A stretch of 64,000 nt of DNA from Omphiscola glabra (GCA_964017045.1 OZ024796.1:24925010-24989009), one strand, 5' to 3'. Positions 1 through 11,546 are shown, counted from the stretch's first letter. Translations and numbers: made by a program. The notes: generated by a model from the letters alone, not told the origin.

Positions 1-15
1 ACTTTTTGAAGAAAA

Positions 16-426
16 GTTGCTGTTAATGGGTATGAGGCTTGGGTGACCCTCAAAACCCATGCCGATGATTTTAACTACGCGGCCGTGAGAAAGCCGCCCC
101 TAGGCAACCGTTTCGTCCCGCCACTACCAACGTCCCGACCGAAAGACTCCCTGGGCGGTGGGGGTTGGTAACGCAACACCAAACCACCGGAGTGGAAGCA
201 AAGCCGTCCTGACCCACAGAGAGTTTAACTGCGGACGCTTTAAACGCAGCGTCCTCGGTCGACCGGGCCTCCTCTAGGTCAAGGGGGAGGTTCCCGGCGC
301 CCTCCCGCACGGGCTGGAGTCGGGTTAAGTCCTTCAGTGCTCTGGTTTGTGTGGGGGAGCGCCGGGGGGGGGGGGGCATTAAGAGCTCACGCTCGACGGC
401 CCACCGATTCCATCTCTTATGCGACA
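16..426 (+). mobile_element. Retroposed repeat family, copy 1 (5'-truncated)
   Basis: This copy is nearly identical to 18667-19075, differing by a handful of substitutions and 1-bp indels. It is flanked by a perfect 11-bp direct repeat, TTTGAAGAAAA, at 5-15 and 427-437, which I read as a target-site duplication. The right end, GCGACA, is shared exactly with copy 2, while the left end starts about 150 bp further in. A fixed 3' end, a variable 5' end and an 11-14 bp duplication are the signature of target-primed reverse transcription (LINE or SINE). There is no poly-A or simple-repeat tail. A poly-G run of about 14 sits near 364-377. A 118-codon minus-strand open frame at 71-427 overlaps it; I do not treat that as a gene. 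The family name is unknown to me. Confidence 0.8.
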
Positions 427-437
427 TTTGAAGAAAA

Positions 438-842
438 TTAATGTAAAACTACAAAAAATTCGGTTGATACATCCCACCATCTTCGTCACAGATACATGAG
501 GTCACATCCCACCATCCTCATCACAGATACCTAAGGTCAACTCGGTCGGGGCGATTTTTTTATATTTTTTTAGGTTAGGACCGAAAATGATAAAAATTAT
601 TTTGTTCCCCAATCTTCCAGAATTTACCAGCATGCTCCCCCCAGATGGCTGATTTTTAAAAAAAAAATGTTTACGCTACAGCAATAGTTTAGATGTCCTG
701 TGTTTAAATTGTTCTTATTGTAAAATTTTGCCTTGATTACATATGTGTTAATTGATGTGCTGAAATCGAATGTGTACAATCTAATAGAGCACACACACAA
801 AAATCAATTTAATTCGATCAATAAAAGAATCTTAACTTCTTC
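438..842. other. AT-rich non-coding stretch
   Basis: It holds a short imperfect duplication (catcccaccatc-type, around 470-530) and A/T runs. No gene is seen. Confidence 0.6.
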
Positions 843-1310
843 ATGGACCTAAAAATAACATAGAACAAAGATAACATGGACCTAAAATAACATAGACCAA
901 AGATAACAAGGACCTAACATAACATAGACCAAAGATAACATGGACCTAAAATAATATAGACCAAAGATAACATAGACCTAAAATAACATAGACCAAAGAT
1001 AACATGGCCTAAAATAACATAGACCAAAGATAACATGGACCTAAAATAACATAGACCAAAGATAACATGGACCTAAAATAACATAGACCAAAGATAACAT
1101 GGACCTAAAATAACATAGGCCAAAGATAACATGGACCTAAAATAACATAGACCAAAGATAACATGGTCTAAAATAACATAGATCCGAAATAACACAGATC
1201 TTAAATAACATTGACCTGAATGCCATGACCTGAAGTAACATAGAGATGAAATAACATAGAGATGAAGTAACGTAGAAATAAAGTATCATAGAAATGAAAT
1301 AACATAACGC
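843..1310. repeat. Minisatellite, ~32-bp unit
   Basis: The unit alternates ATAACATGGACCTAAA with ATAACATAGACCAAAG. About ten units are well conserved to roughly 1175, then it decays into related ATAACATAGA-type units to about 1310. Confidence 0.9.
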
Positions 1311-1797
1311 GGTCGATGTTTACCCTCGCTGTTACAAAAGGCAAATGTTGACAGACATATCCCACAGGACACAAAATAGTTATTTAACTGAGGTAGAAGG
1401 CATTAGAATCTTGTGTGTATGTGTGTGGGGGGGGGGGGCACCGTTGTCGGAAGTGAATGGCTCACAATGCAAAGGTCACCTTATCCGTCCCAACTTAAAA
1501 ATAATTTTAAAAAAACCCACCAAACAAAAAACAAAAAAAACGCCATTTATCTGTTCGGAATATAAAAGAACGCTTTGGTAGTTCCTGATTCTATTATTAG
1601 AATTTAAAATTATTAAAAATTAAAGGTAAAAGTTCATAGGAATAGCACTAATATTTAATTACAAACAGATAATTTTAAAATAAATTACAGTTTAAAATAA
1701 ACCTGATATCTTCGTATTCGAATGTAAGACAAAAATTATTTCCGCCATTTGGAATTTAAAAAAAAAAAATGATAATAAAAATAATCATCCATGAAAA
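1311..1797. other. Non-coding, 3' flank of the XKR gene
   Basis: AT-rich with a poly-G run near 1428-1438. Read on the minus strand, ATTAAA at 1659-1654 is a possible polyadenylation signal about 235 bp past the XKR stop codon; this is weak evidence on its own. Confidence 0.4.
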
Positions 1798-1876
1798 TAA
1801 TATCTATCTCTCACAATCTCTGTCGCTATCTCACTCTCTCTCTATTTCTCTCTATTGCTCTCTCCCTCTGTCTTGA
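1798..1876. repeat. CT-rich microsatellite
   Basis: Interrupted (CT)n with TATCTCTC variants, just past the XKR stop codon on the minus strand, so probably in its 3' untranslated region. Confidence 0.8.
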
Positions 1877-1892
1877 AATTGTTTTTCTACTT

Positions 1893-4868
1893 CTAAATAA
1901 CTATCTCCATACTTAAGTCGCTCTCTGTCTCCGAAGGCGTGAAACAGTCGATGCTAGAATTCAAGATTTCCGGCGGAAGTGCGCTGTCTTCCGACTCACT
2001 GCACACGTACCAACCATCAGGTGCTGGGGTTGACCTATACAAGAATGGTTTGGTTTGTGTCACCATGGGAACACTAACGTTACTCTCCACAACATGTCTG
2101 TTTTTCGACGACGAATGCAGTTTTTCCACTTGCCAAATATTTTCATAAATAACATCTCCGGTGTTACTGAAATTTTTCAGAGACACCTCCGTGTCTATCT
2201 TTTTGTCTGCACGCGTCTTTACGCCAACATCGGTACGGTCAACATTAGATATTACCTGCAATGTGCGTTTATCTCTAACGTTTTTCAACGTTGTTGAATT
2301 TGAAATAATTTCACAGACGCCATGTTCCGAGTCGTCACTGAAATCTCCACTCGGATCCCGAGAAACGCCGGAATCGTTCGTTTTTTCACACGCGTCGCTC
2401 CTCTTCTCCGGCCTCACCGAGTTCTGGTGCGAAGCTTCAGCGCCGAGTCTATCGTCCCCTGCCATAACGCGAGCTGTGAGTCGAGGGTCCGCGTTCGTCG
2501 GCTGCATCTCACTCAGACAGTTTTTAAAATTAGCCGCGCCGTTTGAGCACTCTGTCTTCGCGTGCTGGTCGCCCCGAGAAGAGCCAACTTTACAGGTGTT
2601 TTTTGAAGTTAAGTTAACATGAGGTAGTTTGCTTTTAATACTAATTCCACTTTGATCGGCGCTAGGATATTCTGAGGCAGTTTGGTTACGCTCATTCGAG
2701 GCTGGCGCTTTACGCTTCGGGGACCTCTTTCTTTTTGTACTGGGTCCGTAACTGGGATCAGAGGCGGGCGATGACAATATTTCTCTACTCGGTTTTCCTA
2801 CTCGGGACGAGCTGAGCCATCGGTCACTGTGCGCAGATTGTTCAATTTTCGATAGGACATCTTCGGCATTCGGCCGATGATGTTGATGAGCAGCGGGTGA
2901 TTTTTTGTGATGACACGAACGTTGAGGTAGGTTCTGAAAGTGGAGGTTGTGGCTACTCTCAGCACCGTCCTCGTTGTCAGACTCGGGGACCGTTGTTATA
3001 GACCGCATGATTGACGACACTTCCGAATCGCCGTGCGAGTGCTCCAAGCAGTTGCAGCACTCGCCCTCGTCGTCGGGCTCACCTAACCACAACGTTCTCT
3101 GGAAAGATGCCACCGGGTTATGCGGACCGTCGTTGGTCCGGTCGGTGCTGTAGCCGTCCGAGTACCACTGGTAGTCAACATATCGAGGCAACGACATGCT
3201 GGTGTACACCGCGTCTTTGTAATCCGGGGTCGCGCCCTGTGACGGCTGTTTTCGGTGCCCGTGGTAACTGGCGGTGGCCACAGACGACCGTTCGTCGTCG
3301 GCGGCGTTGAACGTCTCCAGGCTGCACGTCAGGAGCTGGTTGGTGAAGTTGGAGTCCCCACTCGGCAACCACACGGGCCGTTTCTGAGATCCGCCGTCTT
3401 CGGATCTGTCGGGATCTGTTCGAATCGAACTGATCTCAGATTCGGAATTAGTCAGGCACCTCTTCTGCTTTTTGTCGCCTTTCTTTCCGGACTTGTGTCC
3501 GGATGACGCAACAGCAGAAACGTTTCCGGTGCAGTTCACGGTTCCATCTTGTGCGTCACTGGCGTGCCTGCTGCTGCTGCTGAAGTCCGTGTGGTCGGCG
3601 TCGACGGAAGCCAGTTTTTGCTGAAGGCGTGCCTGCAATGAGCTAATGGTAGCGTTGGAGCTACGCTCGCAGTCCAAGAGCGAGTCTCGTTTATCGTTTT
3701 TAAGGTCGTTCCCGCAGTAGGCCGACGCCTCATACTGGCTCAACCAGTTTCCCACTGCCCCGGGGCGAGGTGGAATGGGAGGGTGGTGGGAGCCGACCAC
3801 GATTTTGCAGGCATCGCAGTTTTCGTTCCCGCGGGAGCGTTCCGGAGTCTTGGCCGATGTCACGTGGAAGAATTTGTAATACACAATCATGGACGCGATG
3901 GATGTCACAAATGTAAATGCCGCGACGTAAACAAATGCGACGTTGTCCGAGAGTTCATCCGAAGAAGACTGTATGAGCCACACGGCAATGAGCGTGGCGT
4001 TCTCCAAGAAGATTATCACGTAGAAGAAAGTGTAGCGAAAAACGGCATTCTCCGGGCTGGTGTTGATGAAGGCGAAAATGTAAACGAAGGAGGTCATTGC
4101 GCAGTTGAGGGTTCGCCTCGCGCATCCGACGCCGGACCAGTCTACCGAGGCCATGAGGGGTATGCAGAGACACACGAGCATGGCCGCCCAGTGCAGGCCA
4201 AGTACAAGAAACAACCAGTGCGTGTAGATCGATGCAAACAGACCGAGCGCTATTGCTCTCGCCAGGAGCTCACCGCCACGCCAAAGATGCTTCAGGGCGG
4301 TACCCGGCCAGCTGATGACCACGAGATCAAAGTCCACTTCAGGCAGCGACCTTCTGAACGTGGACAAAGCCCACGTGATGGAGACCAGCAATGTGATCTC
4401 AGAAACGTACGCCGCCCATATCCACGAGGCTTCGAACACATCTCGAAATAAGAGGTAAATCTGTGTAAGGAAAATCGTGCAGCCGGAAGTGATCGCAAAC
4501 GACAGGCGCAGCAGGAGCATCTCAACCACCTCGGCTCTTTTCGATGCGATCGGCGCCTCCTGCAGCACAGCAAAGTGTCGGCTGATGAATCCCAGCTGCA
4601 GGACGTGAAGAACGGCCGTGGCCGTGACCTCGTAAGTTGAGGAGCTCTCGCCCTTGCGTTTTAGGAGGAAGACGGCCGAGACCAGCTGCACGGCGACCAA
4701 GGGGATGATGACCAGGCCCGCAGACAAACTGAACCAGGGCGCCTTGAGGTCTCCTTGTTGGAACAGCATGTGGCAGAAGAGTCCGCACGCGGCGAGCTCG
4801 AGGAGATGCGTGACGAGGGAAACGACCACGAAGATGACGAATCGCGGTGATAGTTGGGTTGACGTCAT
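1893..4868 (-). CDS. XK-related (XKR) multi-pass membrane protein
   Basis: A complete 991-codon open frame without introns. Residues 1-335 are hydrophobic and match the XK family: membrane segments lie near 10-28, 49-69, 115-140, 148-170, 200-240, 253-270, 275-299 and 308-332. Family-like motifs include LHVLQLGFISRHF (87-99), RYTFFYVIIFLENATL (278-293) and YYKFFH (330-335), which corresponds to the end of the XK core. Known XK/XKR proteins are plasma-membrane proteins; several XKRs scramble phospholipids after caspase cleavage, and XK binds VPS13A. Residues 336-991 are Ser/Asp/Lys-rich and probably disordered and cytosolic; they contain PPIPPRP (363-369), a basic TKRKRSPKRK (711-720), and DxxD tetrapeptides DHTD (425-428) and DRTD (877-880) that could be caspase sites, though this is inference. 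The protein is much longer than typical 400-650-residue relatives. The start codon has A at -3 and lies just before the first membrane segment, as in XK. Scramblase activity is unproven. Confidence 0.9.
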   Translation of the reverse strand: MTSTQLSPRFVIFVVVSLVTHLLELAACGLFCHMLFQQGDLKAPWFSLSAGLVIIPLVAVQLVSAVFLLKRKGESSSTYEVTATAVLHVLQLGFISRHFAVLQEAPIASKRAEVVEMLLLRLSFAITSGCTIFLTQIYLLFRDVFEASWIWAAYVSEITLLVSITWALSTFRRSLPEVDFDLVVISWPGTALKHLWRGGELLARAIALGLFASIYTHWLFLVLGLHWAAMLVCLCIPLMASVDWSGVGCARRTLNCAMTSFVYIFAFINTSPENAVFRYTFFYVIIFLENATLIAVWLIQSSSDELSDNVAFVYVAAFTFVTSIASMIVYYKFFHVTSAKTPERSRGNENCDACKIVVGSHHPPIPPRPGAVGNWLSQYEASAYCGNDLKNDKRDSLLDCERSSNATISSLQARLQQKLASVDADHTDFSSSSRHASDAQDGTVNCTGNVSAVASSGHKSGKKGDKKQKRCLTNSESEISSIRTDPDRSEDGGSQKRPVWLPSGDSNFTNQLLTCSLETFNAADDERSSVATASYHGHRKQPSQGATPDYKDAVYTSMSLPRYVDYQWYSDGYSTDRTNDGPHNPVASFQRTLWLGEPDDEGECCNCLEHSHGDSEVSSIMRSITTVPESDNEDGAESSHNLHFQNLPQRSCHHKKSPAAHQHHRPNAEDVLSKIEQSAHSDRWLSSSRVGKPSREILSSPASDPSYGPSTKRKRSPKRKAPASNERNQTASEYPSADQSGISIKSKLPHVNLTSKNTCKVGSSRGDQHAKTECSNGAANFKNCLSEMQPTNADPRLTARVMAGDDRLGAEASHQNSVRPEKRSDACEKTNDSGVSRDPSGDFSDDSEHGVCEIISNSTTLKNVRDKRTLQVISNVDRTDVGVKTRADKKIDTEVSLKNFSNTGDVIYENIWQVEKLHSSSKNRHVVESNVSVPMVTQTKPFLYRSTPAPDGWYVCSESEDSALPPEILNSSIDCFTPSETESDLSMEIVI

Positions 4869-5582
4869 TGTCTTTGGGATTTCACATTTTAAAAAAAATA
4901 AATACTCTCAGCTCTAAATGATGTCAATCCATTACAGCGCTCATTTAAGTTAAAAAATTCCAGTACATAATTACATTTTTAAACCTAAATCTCTTTTTTT
5001 TTTCTTGTGGCAATCGCAAGGCCAAAATCGGAGACACCTTTTGAAAAAAAAAAACAACGTTTACTCCTCTGAAAGTCCATGAATATTGATAATCTCTATG
5101 CCATTGATAGAGAAATCCTTTCCCTGCGACTCGTATACTGACATACTGAATTCAACCTTTTCCGTATACCAAATGTAATGTGATAGGTCTCGTGGGGGTG
5201 GGAGTCAGATCCCAAAGTAATGCGGTCCAATTCATCCCCTACATGAATTCACTAACTCCTTAATCCACACTAATCCCGAGCATAGGTTTCTATTATGTGA
5301 AACCCCACAATAATTTTGCGTCGGGGCCCCCGGTGTGTGTGTGTATGGGCGCCCCCATTTAGAGAAACGGCCATCTCGGGTTTCTTTCAGGATATGGCGA
5401 TAAACATGGTCGGGGGAGAATTAAAAAAAAAAAGCTTGGTGGCAAAAATTTCAACACCGTATTGATGTCATGGCTGTGTTGATGGCAGTTTGCGATAACT
5501 GGTCGAATACGTTTCGCTGCTAGAATGACACGCTTTGTGCACCTCGCTTTGTTAGTTGAGCCAGCTGCGATGTCAAATTATT
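4869..5582. other. 5' flank of the XKR gene, non-coding
   Basis: The likely promoter side of the minus-strand XKR gene. I see no TATA box close to the start codon. It includes a short GT run near 5334-5345 and GC-rich bases around 5320-5360. Confidence 0.4.
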
Positions 5583-5650
5583 GAGCCGAGTCTTTGATTT
5601 TAATAGCCGAGTCTTTGATTTTAACAGCCGAGTATTTGATTTTAACAGCA
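5583..5650. repeat. Short tandem repeat, 23-24 bp x 3
   Basis: GCCGAGTCTTTGATTTTAA recurs three times with small changes. Confidence 0.8.
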
Positions 5651-5967
5651 TTTGGTTTCTAGCCTTGGGATGCGGCATTCTCCGAGAACTGAAAATATAT
5701 TAAAATATATACATATAACACCAATAAATGTAAGTAAGGTTATTAACTATACGTGAGAGAAATATAAAAACAAACACAAACTAGAAGTAGCTAACAAATA
5801 TGGGTTCACATAAAATCCCATAAGACCAAACAATCGTATTATATTTTTGGCAACAGCAGTTGAGTCCTCAAAGAAAATTGTGTGGACCATTCTGGAAATC
5901 GAAAATCTATCTAATTTCTAATATTTGCTTTCCTTGAAAATATCACAATACACTTTTGAATCGTAAA

Positions 5968-6190
5968 ATATCAGTAGATGCTCTTGTCCCGTAACTTATC
6001 AGTAGAAGCTGTTGTCCCCTAATATATCAGTAGAAGCTGTTGTCCCCTAATATATTAGTAGAAGCTGATGTCCCCTAATATATCAGTAGAAGCTGATGTC
6101 CCGTAATATATCAGTAGACGCTGATGTCTCGTAAAGTAGCATTCGATGCTATTGTCCCGGTAATATACCTGTAAACGCTCGTCCCGTAAA
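5968..6190. repeat. Minisatellite, ~28-bp unit
   Basis: About seven copies of a unit containing CAGTAGAAGCTG and TGTCCCCTAATATAT, decaying at the right end. Confidence 0.9.
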
Positions 6191-6542
6191 ATATCATTAA
6201 GGTTGTTAAGACACTTTTGAAATTTAAAAAAAATGATTTTGGATCGTATTTAAATCCAGTTTGGAAATATTTTTTTAAAATAATATCTCTGATCCACGTT
6301 GAAACTTTTCCCACGAAGAGGCTAGACATAGTATGAAAATACACAAACAATTAATTCTAGATCCTATTAAAAACATTGTAATACAAACACACATTGGCTC
6401 CTCATGCCTCACCCATCACCACCCCCCCCCCCCTTGAAAAAAAACCGGCACTGCAGGAAAGGAAAACATTACGAGCTTAAATTTTTAAAAGAAAACATAC
6501 ATGGTCATTAGATCCGAGATTTACCAGACCTAACCTAACCAT

Positions 6543-6872
6543 GTCAATTATGACATGTTGTGTTTATAACATGTTGTGTTTATGACATGTTGTGTTTATG
6601 ACATGTTGTGTTTATGATATGTTGTGTTTATGACATGTTGTGTTTATGACATGTTGTGTTTACGGCATGTTGTGTTTACGACATGTTGTGTTTATGGCAT
6701 TTTGTGTTTATGACTTGTTGTGTTTATGACATGTTGTGTTTATGATATGTTGTGTTTATGACATGTTGTGTTTATGACATGTTGTGTTTATGACATGTTG
6801 TGTTTACGACATGTTGTGTTTATGGCATTTTGTGTTTATAACATGTTGTGTTTATGGCATGTTGTGTTTATA
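6543..6872. repeat. Minisatellite, 16-bp unit
   Basis: About twenty copies of ATGACATGTTGTGTTT, with variants in the GACATG core. Confidence 0.95.
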
Positions 6873-7112
6873 GCGTGCATCGACCAGGGGCCATAATTCC
6901 GAGTTGTATTTGTTTAACCCCAATGGAGCACAACCTATCAGGCTATTATTTTTAATCATGATTATTGGATGGCCAAACATTTATATAAAAAAATAATAAT
7001 AACGGAAGAGGATAGTGATAAAATAAAATAATTAATTATATACCAATAAGCACGTTACTTTTCTGACATGTATCGTGGCGCGAAGCAAACGAATGGGAAT
7101 AACTGTGTCTTA

Positions 7113-7285
7113 GCGTCAGTTCACACGATCAAATTTCGCGTCAAATTGTTGTATGAACGCACTATTTTGTGCGTGGTTTCTTTTTTTGGGAATTTGATCA
7201 AATAGTAATTTGAAAGTTGTGACAAGGCTTCATACACGAATTGCATCAAATGCCTGAAGGAAAATTTGATCGTGTGAACCGACCC
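7113..7285 (+). mobile_element. Harbinger-like MITE, copy A
   Basis: The ends are inverted repeats: GCGTCAGTTCACACGATC on the left and, read inward, GGGTCGGTTCACACGATC on the right, both continuing into CAAATTT. TTA stands on each side (7110-7112 and 7286-7288), which fits the 3-bp TWA duplications of PIF/Harbinger elements. A longer direct match, CTTAGCGT, also flanks it, so the exact boundary is uncertain. No transposase is present. An inverted relative lies at 9620-9818. Confidence 0.7.
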
Positions 7286-8409
7286 TTAGCGTATACGGTT
7301 TTGTGAGGGAAAAAATTTTTTGGGGGGAGTATAATATCCTAGAATTTTGTGGGTGTTTTGTTTTAAAGGGATGGGTGTTGTAAAATGTGTCTAGGATATG
7401 ATAAAAATCGCTTCCCCGGAGTAGGGGGGCGGCACCGCCATTGGTTGAGAGTGGATGAATTATGGATTGACCTATTTGAACAGAGACCATCGGATTCTGG
7501 TGTTGGTGTTTCGTTGGGTCGTAACGGAGATTAGGTACATGTTAAAAGGCTTACTTACGCTCACGTGAAGAAAAGGTGAAACGGTTACACGATTTCGCCC
7601 CCCCCCCTTTTTTTTTACAGCACGGGGCTGTTTAAAAGTAGATCTAAATAATTATATTACTTTTATTTATTGAGAAGCACATACAAAAAACAACAACATT
7701 AAAGTAATAACGTCGTATATTTTCCCCTGTGAAAGGAAACTCCTGACTCAATGGATCTGTCACTGGACAAGGCCCCGTGGTCCAGTCCCAAACATCCACC
7801 TATACATTATTTTCCCACCTGACACTCTTGTCGATGTCACAACCTCTTGGGGAAAGGGGGGGGGGGGAATGGCGTGGGGGTGTTGAACAACGCGCAGTCC
7901 TAGGAACTTTTTTATTTTTTTAATTATTTTTTTTTGCGAGAAAACCATTTTTCAACTTCAGTGTCAGACGTCGACTTCCCAAGGTAAAGTAGACTAGTAC
8001 ACGACCAGGGCAAGGATGAACAGTGGTTCTAAAACATCACTACCGAGGTGTCTTATTGTGGTGAGAAACGAGGCTTGGCGGTACGGTCTTAAAGAGTTTT
8101 TTTTTTTTTTAAATGGATTTGTGCGCACTGAAGATGTATTTTAATCAGTTTGGCTTTGCAAATAAAGTAAGCCAGAATTTACAACAACAAAAAATACAAA
8201 CGAACACAAAAGCCTTCGTCTACACTACGACTCTGATGTAAGTTCGCTACATAATCTAGGGGTAGCCGACAAACGATAAATAAAATAAAATAAAATTAAT
8301 TTGTTTAAAAAAAGCCCACAATAAACACATAATTTAAAAATTACGTTTGAATATTTTGTTTTACAACTCAGAACAACGATTGGTATTAAAATTCTGCCTC
8401 CACGAAATA
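7286..8409. other. Non-coding, homopolymer-rich
   Basis: Contains a C-run followed by a T-run (about 7599-7616), a G-run near 7857-7867 and several A/T runs. No gene is recognised. The left flank of the 21-bp array starts near 8410. Confidence 0.5.
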
Positions 8410-9512
8410 GGACCTAATACCATAGAACCGAAGAATCACCTAACACCACCGAAGAGTCACCTAACACAACCGAGGAGTCACCTAACACCACCGATGAGTC
8501 ACCTAACACCACCAAAAAGTCACCTAACACCACCGAAGAGTCGCCTAACACCACCGAGGAGTCACCTAACACCACCGAGGAGTCACCTAACACCACCGAA
8601 GAGTCACCTAACACCACCGAAGAGTCGCCTAACACCACCGAGGAGTCACCTAACACCACTGAGGAGTCACCTAACACCACCGAGGAGTCACCTAACACCA
8701 CCGAAGAGTCACCTAACACCACCGAAGAGTCACCTAACACCACCGAAGAGTCACCTAACACCACCGAAGAGTCACCTAACACCACCGAAGAGTCACCTAA
8801 CACCACCGAAGAGTCACCTAACACCACCGAAGAGTCACCTAACACCACCGAAGAGTCACCTAACACCACCGAAGAGTCACCTAACACCACCGAAGAGTCA
8901 CCTAACACCACCGAAGAGTCACCTAACACCACCGAAGAGTCACCTAACACCACCGAGGAGTCACCTAACACCACCGAGGAGTCACCTAACACCACCGAGG
9001 AGTCACCTAACACCACCGAGGAGTCACCTAACACCACCGAAGAGTCACCTAACACCACCGAAGAGTCACCTAACACCACCGAAGAGTCACCTAACACCAC
9101 CGAAGAGTCACCTAACACCACCGAAGAGTCACCTAACACCACCGAAGAGTCACCTAACACCACCGAAGATTCACCTAACACCACCGAAGAGTCACCTAAC
9201 ACCACCGAAGAGTCACCTAACACCACCGAAGAGTCACCTAACACCACCGAAGAGTTACCTAACACCACCGAAGAGTCACCTAACACCACCGAAGAGTCAC
9301 CTAACACCACCGACAGAGTCACCTAACACCACCGACAGAGTCACCTAACACCACCGAAGAGTCACCTAACACCACCGACAGAGTCACCTAACACCACCGA
9401 AGAGTCACCTAACACCACCGAGGAGTCACCTAACACCACCGAAGAGTCACCTAACACCACCGAGGAGTCACCTAACACCACCGAGGAGTCACTTAACACC
9501 ACCGAGGAGTCA
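8410..9512. repeat. Large minisatellite, 21-bp unit x ~52
   Basis: Unit CACCTAACACCACCGAAGAG plus T. Because 21 is a multiple of three, long open frames appear on both strands: HLTPPKS repeats on + (8347-9348), VVLGDSS repeats on - (8414-9322), and a third frame, SPNTTEE, preceded by a stop with no start codon. Units with GACAGAG insertions (about 9310-9385) shift the frame. I read this as a non-coding array. Confidence 0.95.
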
Positions 9513-9619
9513 TGCTAAGTTCATGACCATGACATATTCTTTAATAAATAAAACACAACGGTTCACCGGGACGCCTTGCTACGGACCAATTTTTATGGGA
9601 GATTAATAACTAAGACTTA

Positions 9620-9818
9620 GGGTTGGTTCCCACGATACGATTTTCCAATCAAGCATTTGATGCAATTCGTGTATAAAGCCTTGTCCCAACTTTCAAATTA
9701 GTATTTGATCAAATCCCCCCCCCCCCCCAAAAAAAAATAAAGAGAAAGAAACCACGCACAAAATAGAGAGAATTCATACAACAATTTGACGCGGAAATTT
9801 GACCCTGTGAACCGACGC
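9620..9818 (-). mobile_element. Harbinger-like MITE, copy B (inverted)
   Basis: Same family as 7113-7285, in the opposite orientation. The ends are GGGTTGGTTCCCACGAT on the left and, read inward, GCGTCGGTTCACAG on the right. The interior shares the ATTTGATGCAATTCGTGTAT stretch. It has gained a C-run followed by an A-run near 9715-9737. The flanks TTA and TAA do not match each other; CTAAGAC (9610-9616 and from 9818) is an alternative flanking repeat. Confidence 0.7.
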
Positions 9819-10685
9819 TAAGACAAACAAACACTTTCAAAACTGGACACAAGACGTGCCATGGCATTTAAAAACATTGTCATTTATTTTGAACAATAAA
9901 AGCATCTTATGTTTTTTTTAATTCTTTTTTTATTTTGAAATCGGATCGGAAGCCACCGCTGGAGAAATATGCGTTTGCGCTGGGCAGCAAGCAATTGAAT
10001 AAATTTTAGAACCGCTAGGGTAGGCGAAATACCGTTAGCTCCCCTTTCATGTAAGGTCCATAGGCATGAGAGAAAGAGGGACGTCACTCCTGTCAATTTG
10101 ACTAAAGCCCGGGGCACTTCTGAAGCCTTTGTCAATTGTTCATCTGGGACGGTCACAATCCCCACTCAGAAAATTAAAAAAAATTTAAAGTCCCACATTT
10201 AAAACAGAATACGTAATGTAAAATAAGGTCACGAATATACAAGTTAACTAGCACAAGAATTGCAGAGAGTTGTGCAGAAAAAAATAAAATAATTGTATAC
10301 TTTAAAAAAAAAAAAAAAACTTTCTACTGTCCCGCGGAAAGCTGGGAATTTTCTAAGTGTGCCTGGAGATTTGGGGGGGGGGGGGGGGGGGGAATGGTTG
10401 TCAGGCACTGGTATATGACACAGTTGAGGCTATTGTTTTCTGTAACAACATTTCTACAACAATAAAGGGACCACCGGTTTTCAAAATTATTATTATTTTT
10501 AATTATAAAAGTTGCAAGCCATGAAAGTTAATCTCGCACAGATCAATGAAAAGCCATCACTTTATCTGTCCAATTTATTGTATGTTCTGCTGCACAAAAA
10601 GTAAATAATTCTAATTTCACTATGCGGCAATTAGTGTTTGTCATTTCTAAGACCGGAAAACGTCATATCGCTTTGCGTAATGTTA
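9819..10685. other. Non-coding, poly-G run
   Basis: Contains an A-run and a 20-base G-run at about 10373-10392. A 93-codon minus-strand open frame (9884-10165) has no recognisable domain. Confidence 0.5.
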
Positions 10686-10686
10686 C

Positions 10687-10935
10687 TACAGTCGAACCCG
10701 CTAATCTCGACCTCGGTTAATTCGCCAACCCTATTAAGTCGACGTTTTTGAAGTGGAAACCGCCAAATTCTCTCTTTGTCTTAGCATTTTCTCATCGGTT
10801 ATGTCGATTCTTTTATGTCACCGAACCCTAATATCTCGAGCACAAAAGAGGGCCAAATTTGCCACGTAACGTTGGTTATTTCGATCTCCGTGACCAATCG
10901 CCAGCTTTTGAAAAGTTAGTTATCGATGCCACTTC
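10687..10935. mobile_element. Possible pogo/Tigger-type remnant
   Basis: It begins TACAGTCGAACCCGCTAATC and continues CTCGACCTCGGTTAATTCG, wording that resembles the terminal sequences of pogo-group elements. Related TCGA/GGTTAT phrases recur at about 10795-10905. No matching opposite end or transposase is seen. Confidence 0.3.
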
Positions 10936-11104
10936 ACCATCTCACTACCGTATTTTCGTGCTTGTATCGACAACCCCATCAGAGGACTGCAGGTTGGAAA
11001 AAAAGGGAAAATAAGTAAAACAAAGTATGAGCAAACCTGGGGAAAAATAAGGAACGCAACAGAACAGTTTACATGTCGGCGCAGAGTATGTATCAAACGA
11101 TTCT

Positions 11105-11252
11105 AACGAGATGCTACATAGGTAGATGCTACACAGGTAGATGCTACACAGGTAGATGCTACATATGTAGATGCTACACAGGTAGATCGTACACAGGTAG
11201 ATGCTGCGCAGGTAGATGCTACACATGTAGATGCTACACAGGTAGATGCTGA
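11105..11252. repeat. Minisatellite, 15-bp unit x ~9-10
   Basis: Unit AGATGCTACACAGGT. The period is a multiple of three, which explains overlapping minus-strand open frames here. Confidence 0.95.
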
Positions 11253-11360
11253 GCAGATTGTGATTTGAGTATGAGGAAGTCGTTCTACCAGAGACGTCTT
11301 TTGCGAAGTGAGTTTGCAAGGCAATCTGCGTCGTCTTCTAAGTAGACATAGTATAGCTAG

Positions 11361-11546
11361 GATACCTTGGGCTATTTAGTATACCTTGGGGTATTTAGTA
11401 TACCTTGGGGTATTTAGTATACCTTGGGGTATTTAGTATACCTTGGGCTATTTAGTATACCTTGGTGTATTAAGTATACCTTGGGCTATTTAGTATACCT
11501 TGGGGTATTTAGTATACCTTGGGGTATTTAGTATACCTTGGGGTAT
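11361..11546. repeat. Minisatellite, 19-bp unit x ~10
   Basis: Unit GTATACCTTGGGGTATTTA, with GGCTATT variants. Confidence 0.95.

Noticed and set aside
71..427. 118-codon minus-strand frame conserved in the second copy
   Set aside because: Conservation is explained by recent copying of the repeat; in copy 3 the frame is broken.
8347..9348. 333-codon proline/histidine repeat protein
   Set aside because: The frame is a by-product of a 21-bp period; the antisense strand and another frame are equally open, and codon use is simply the repeated unit.
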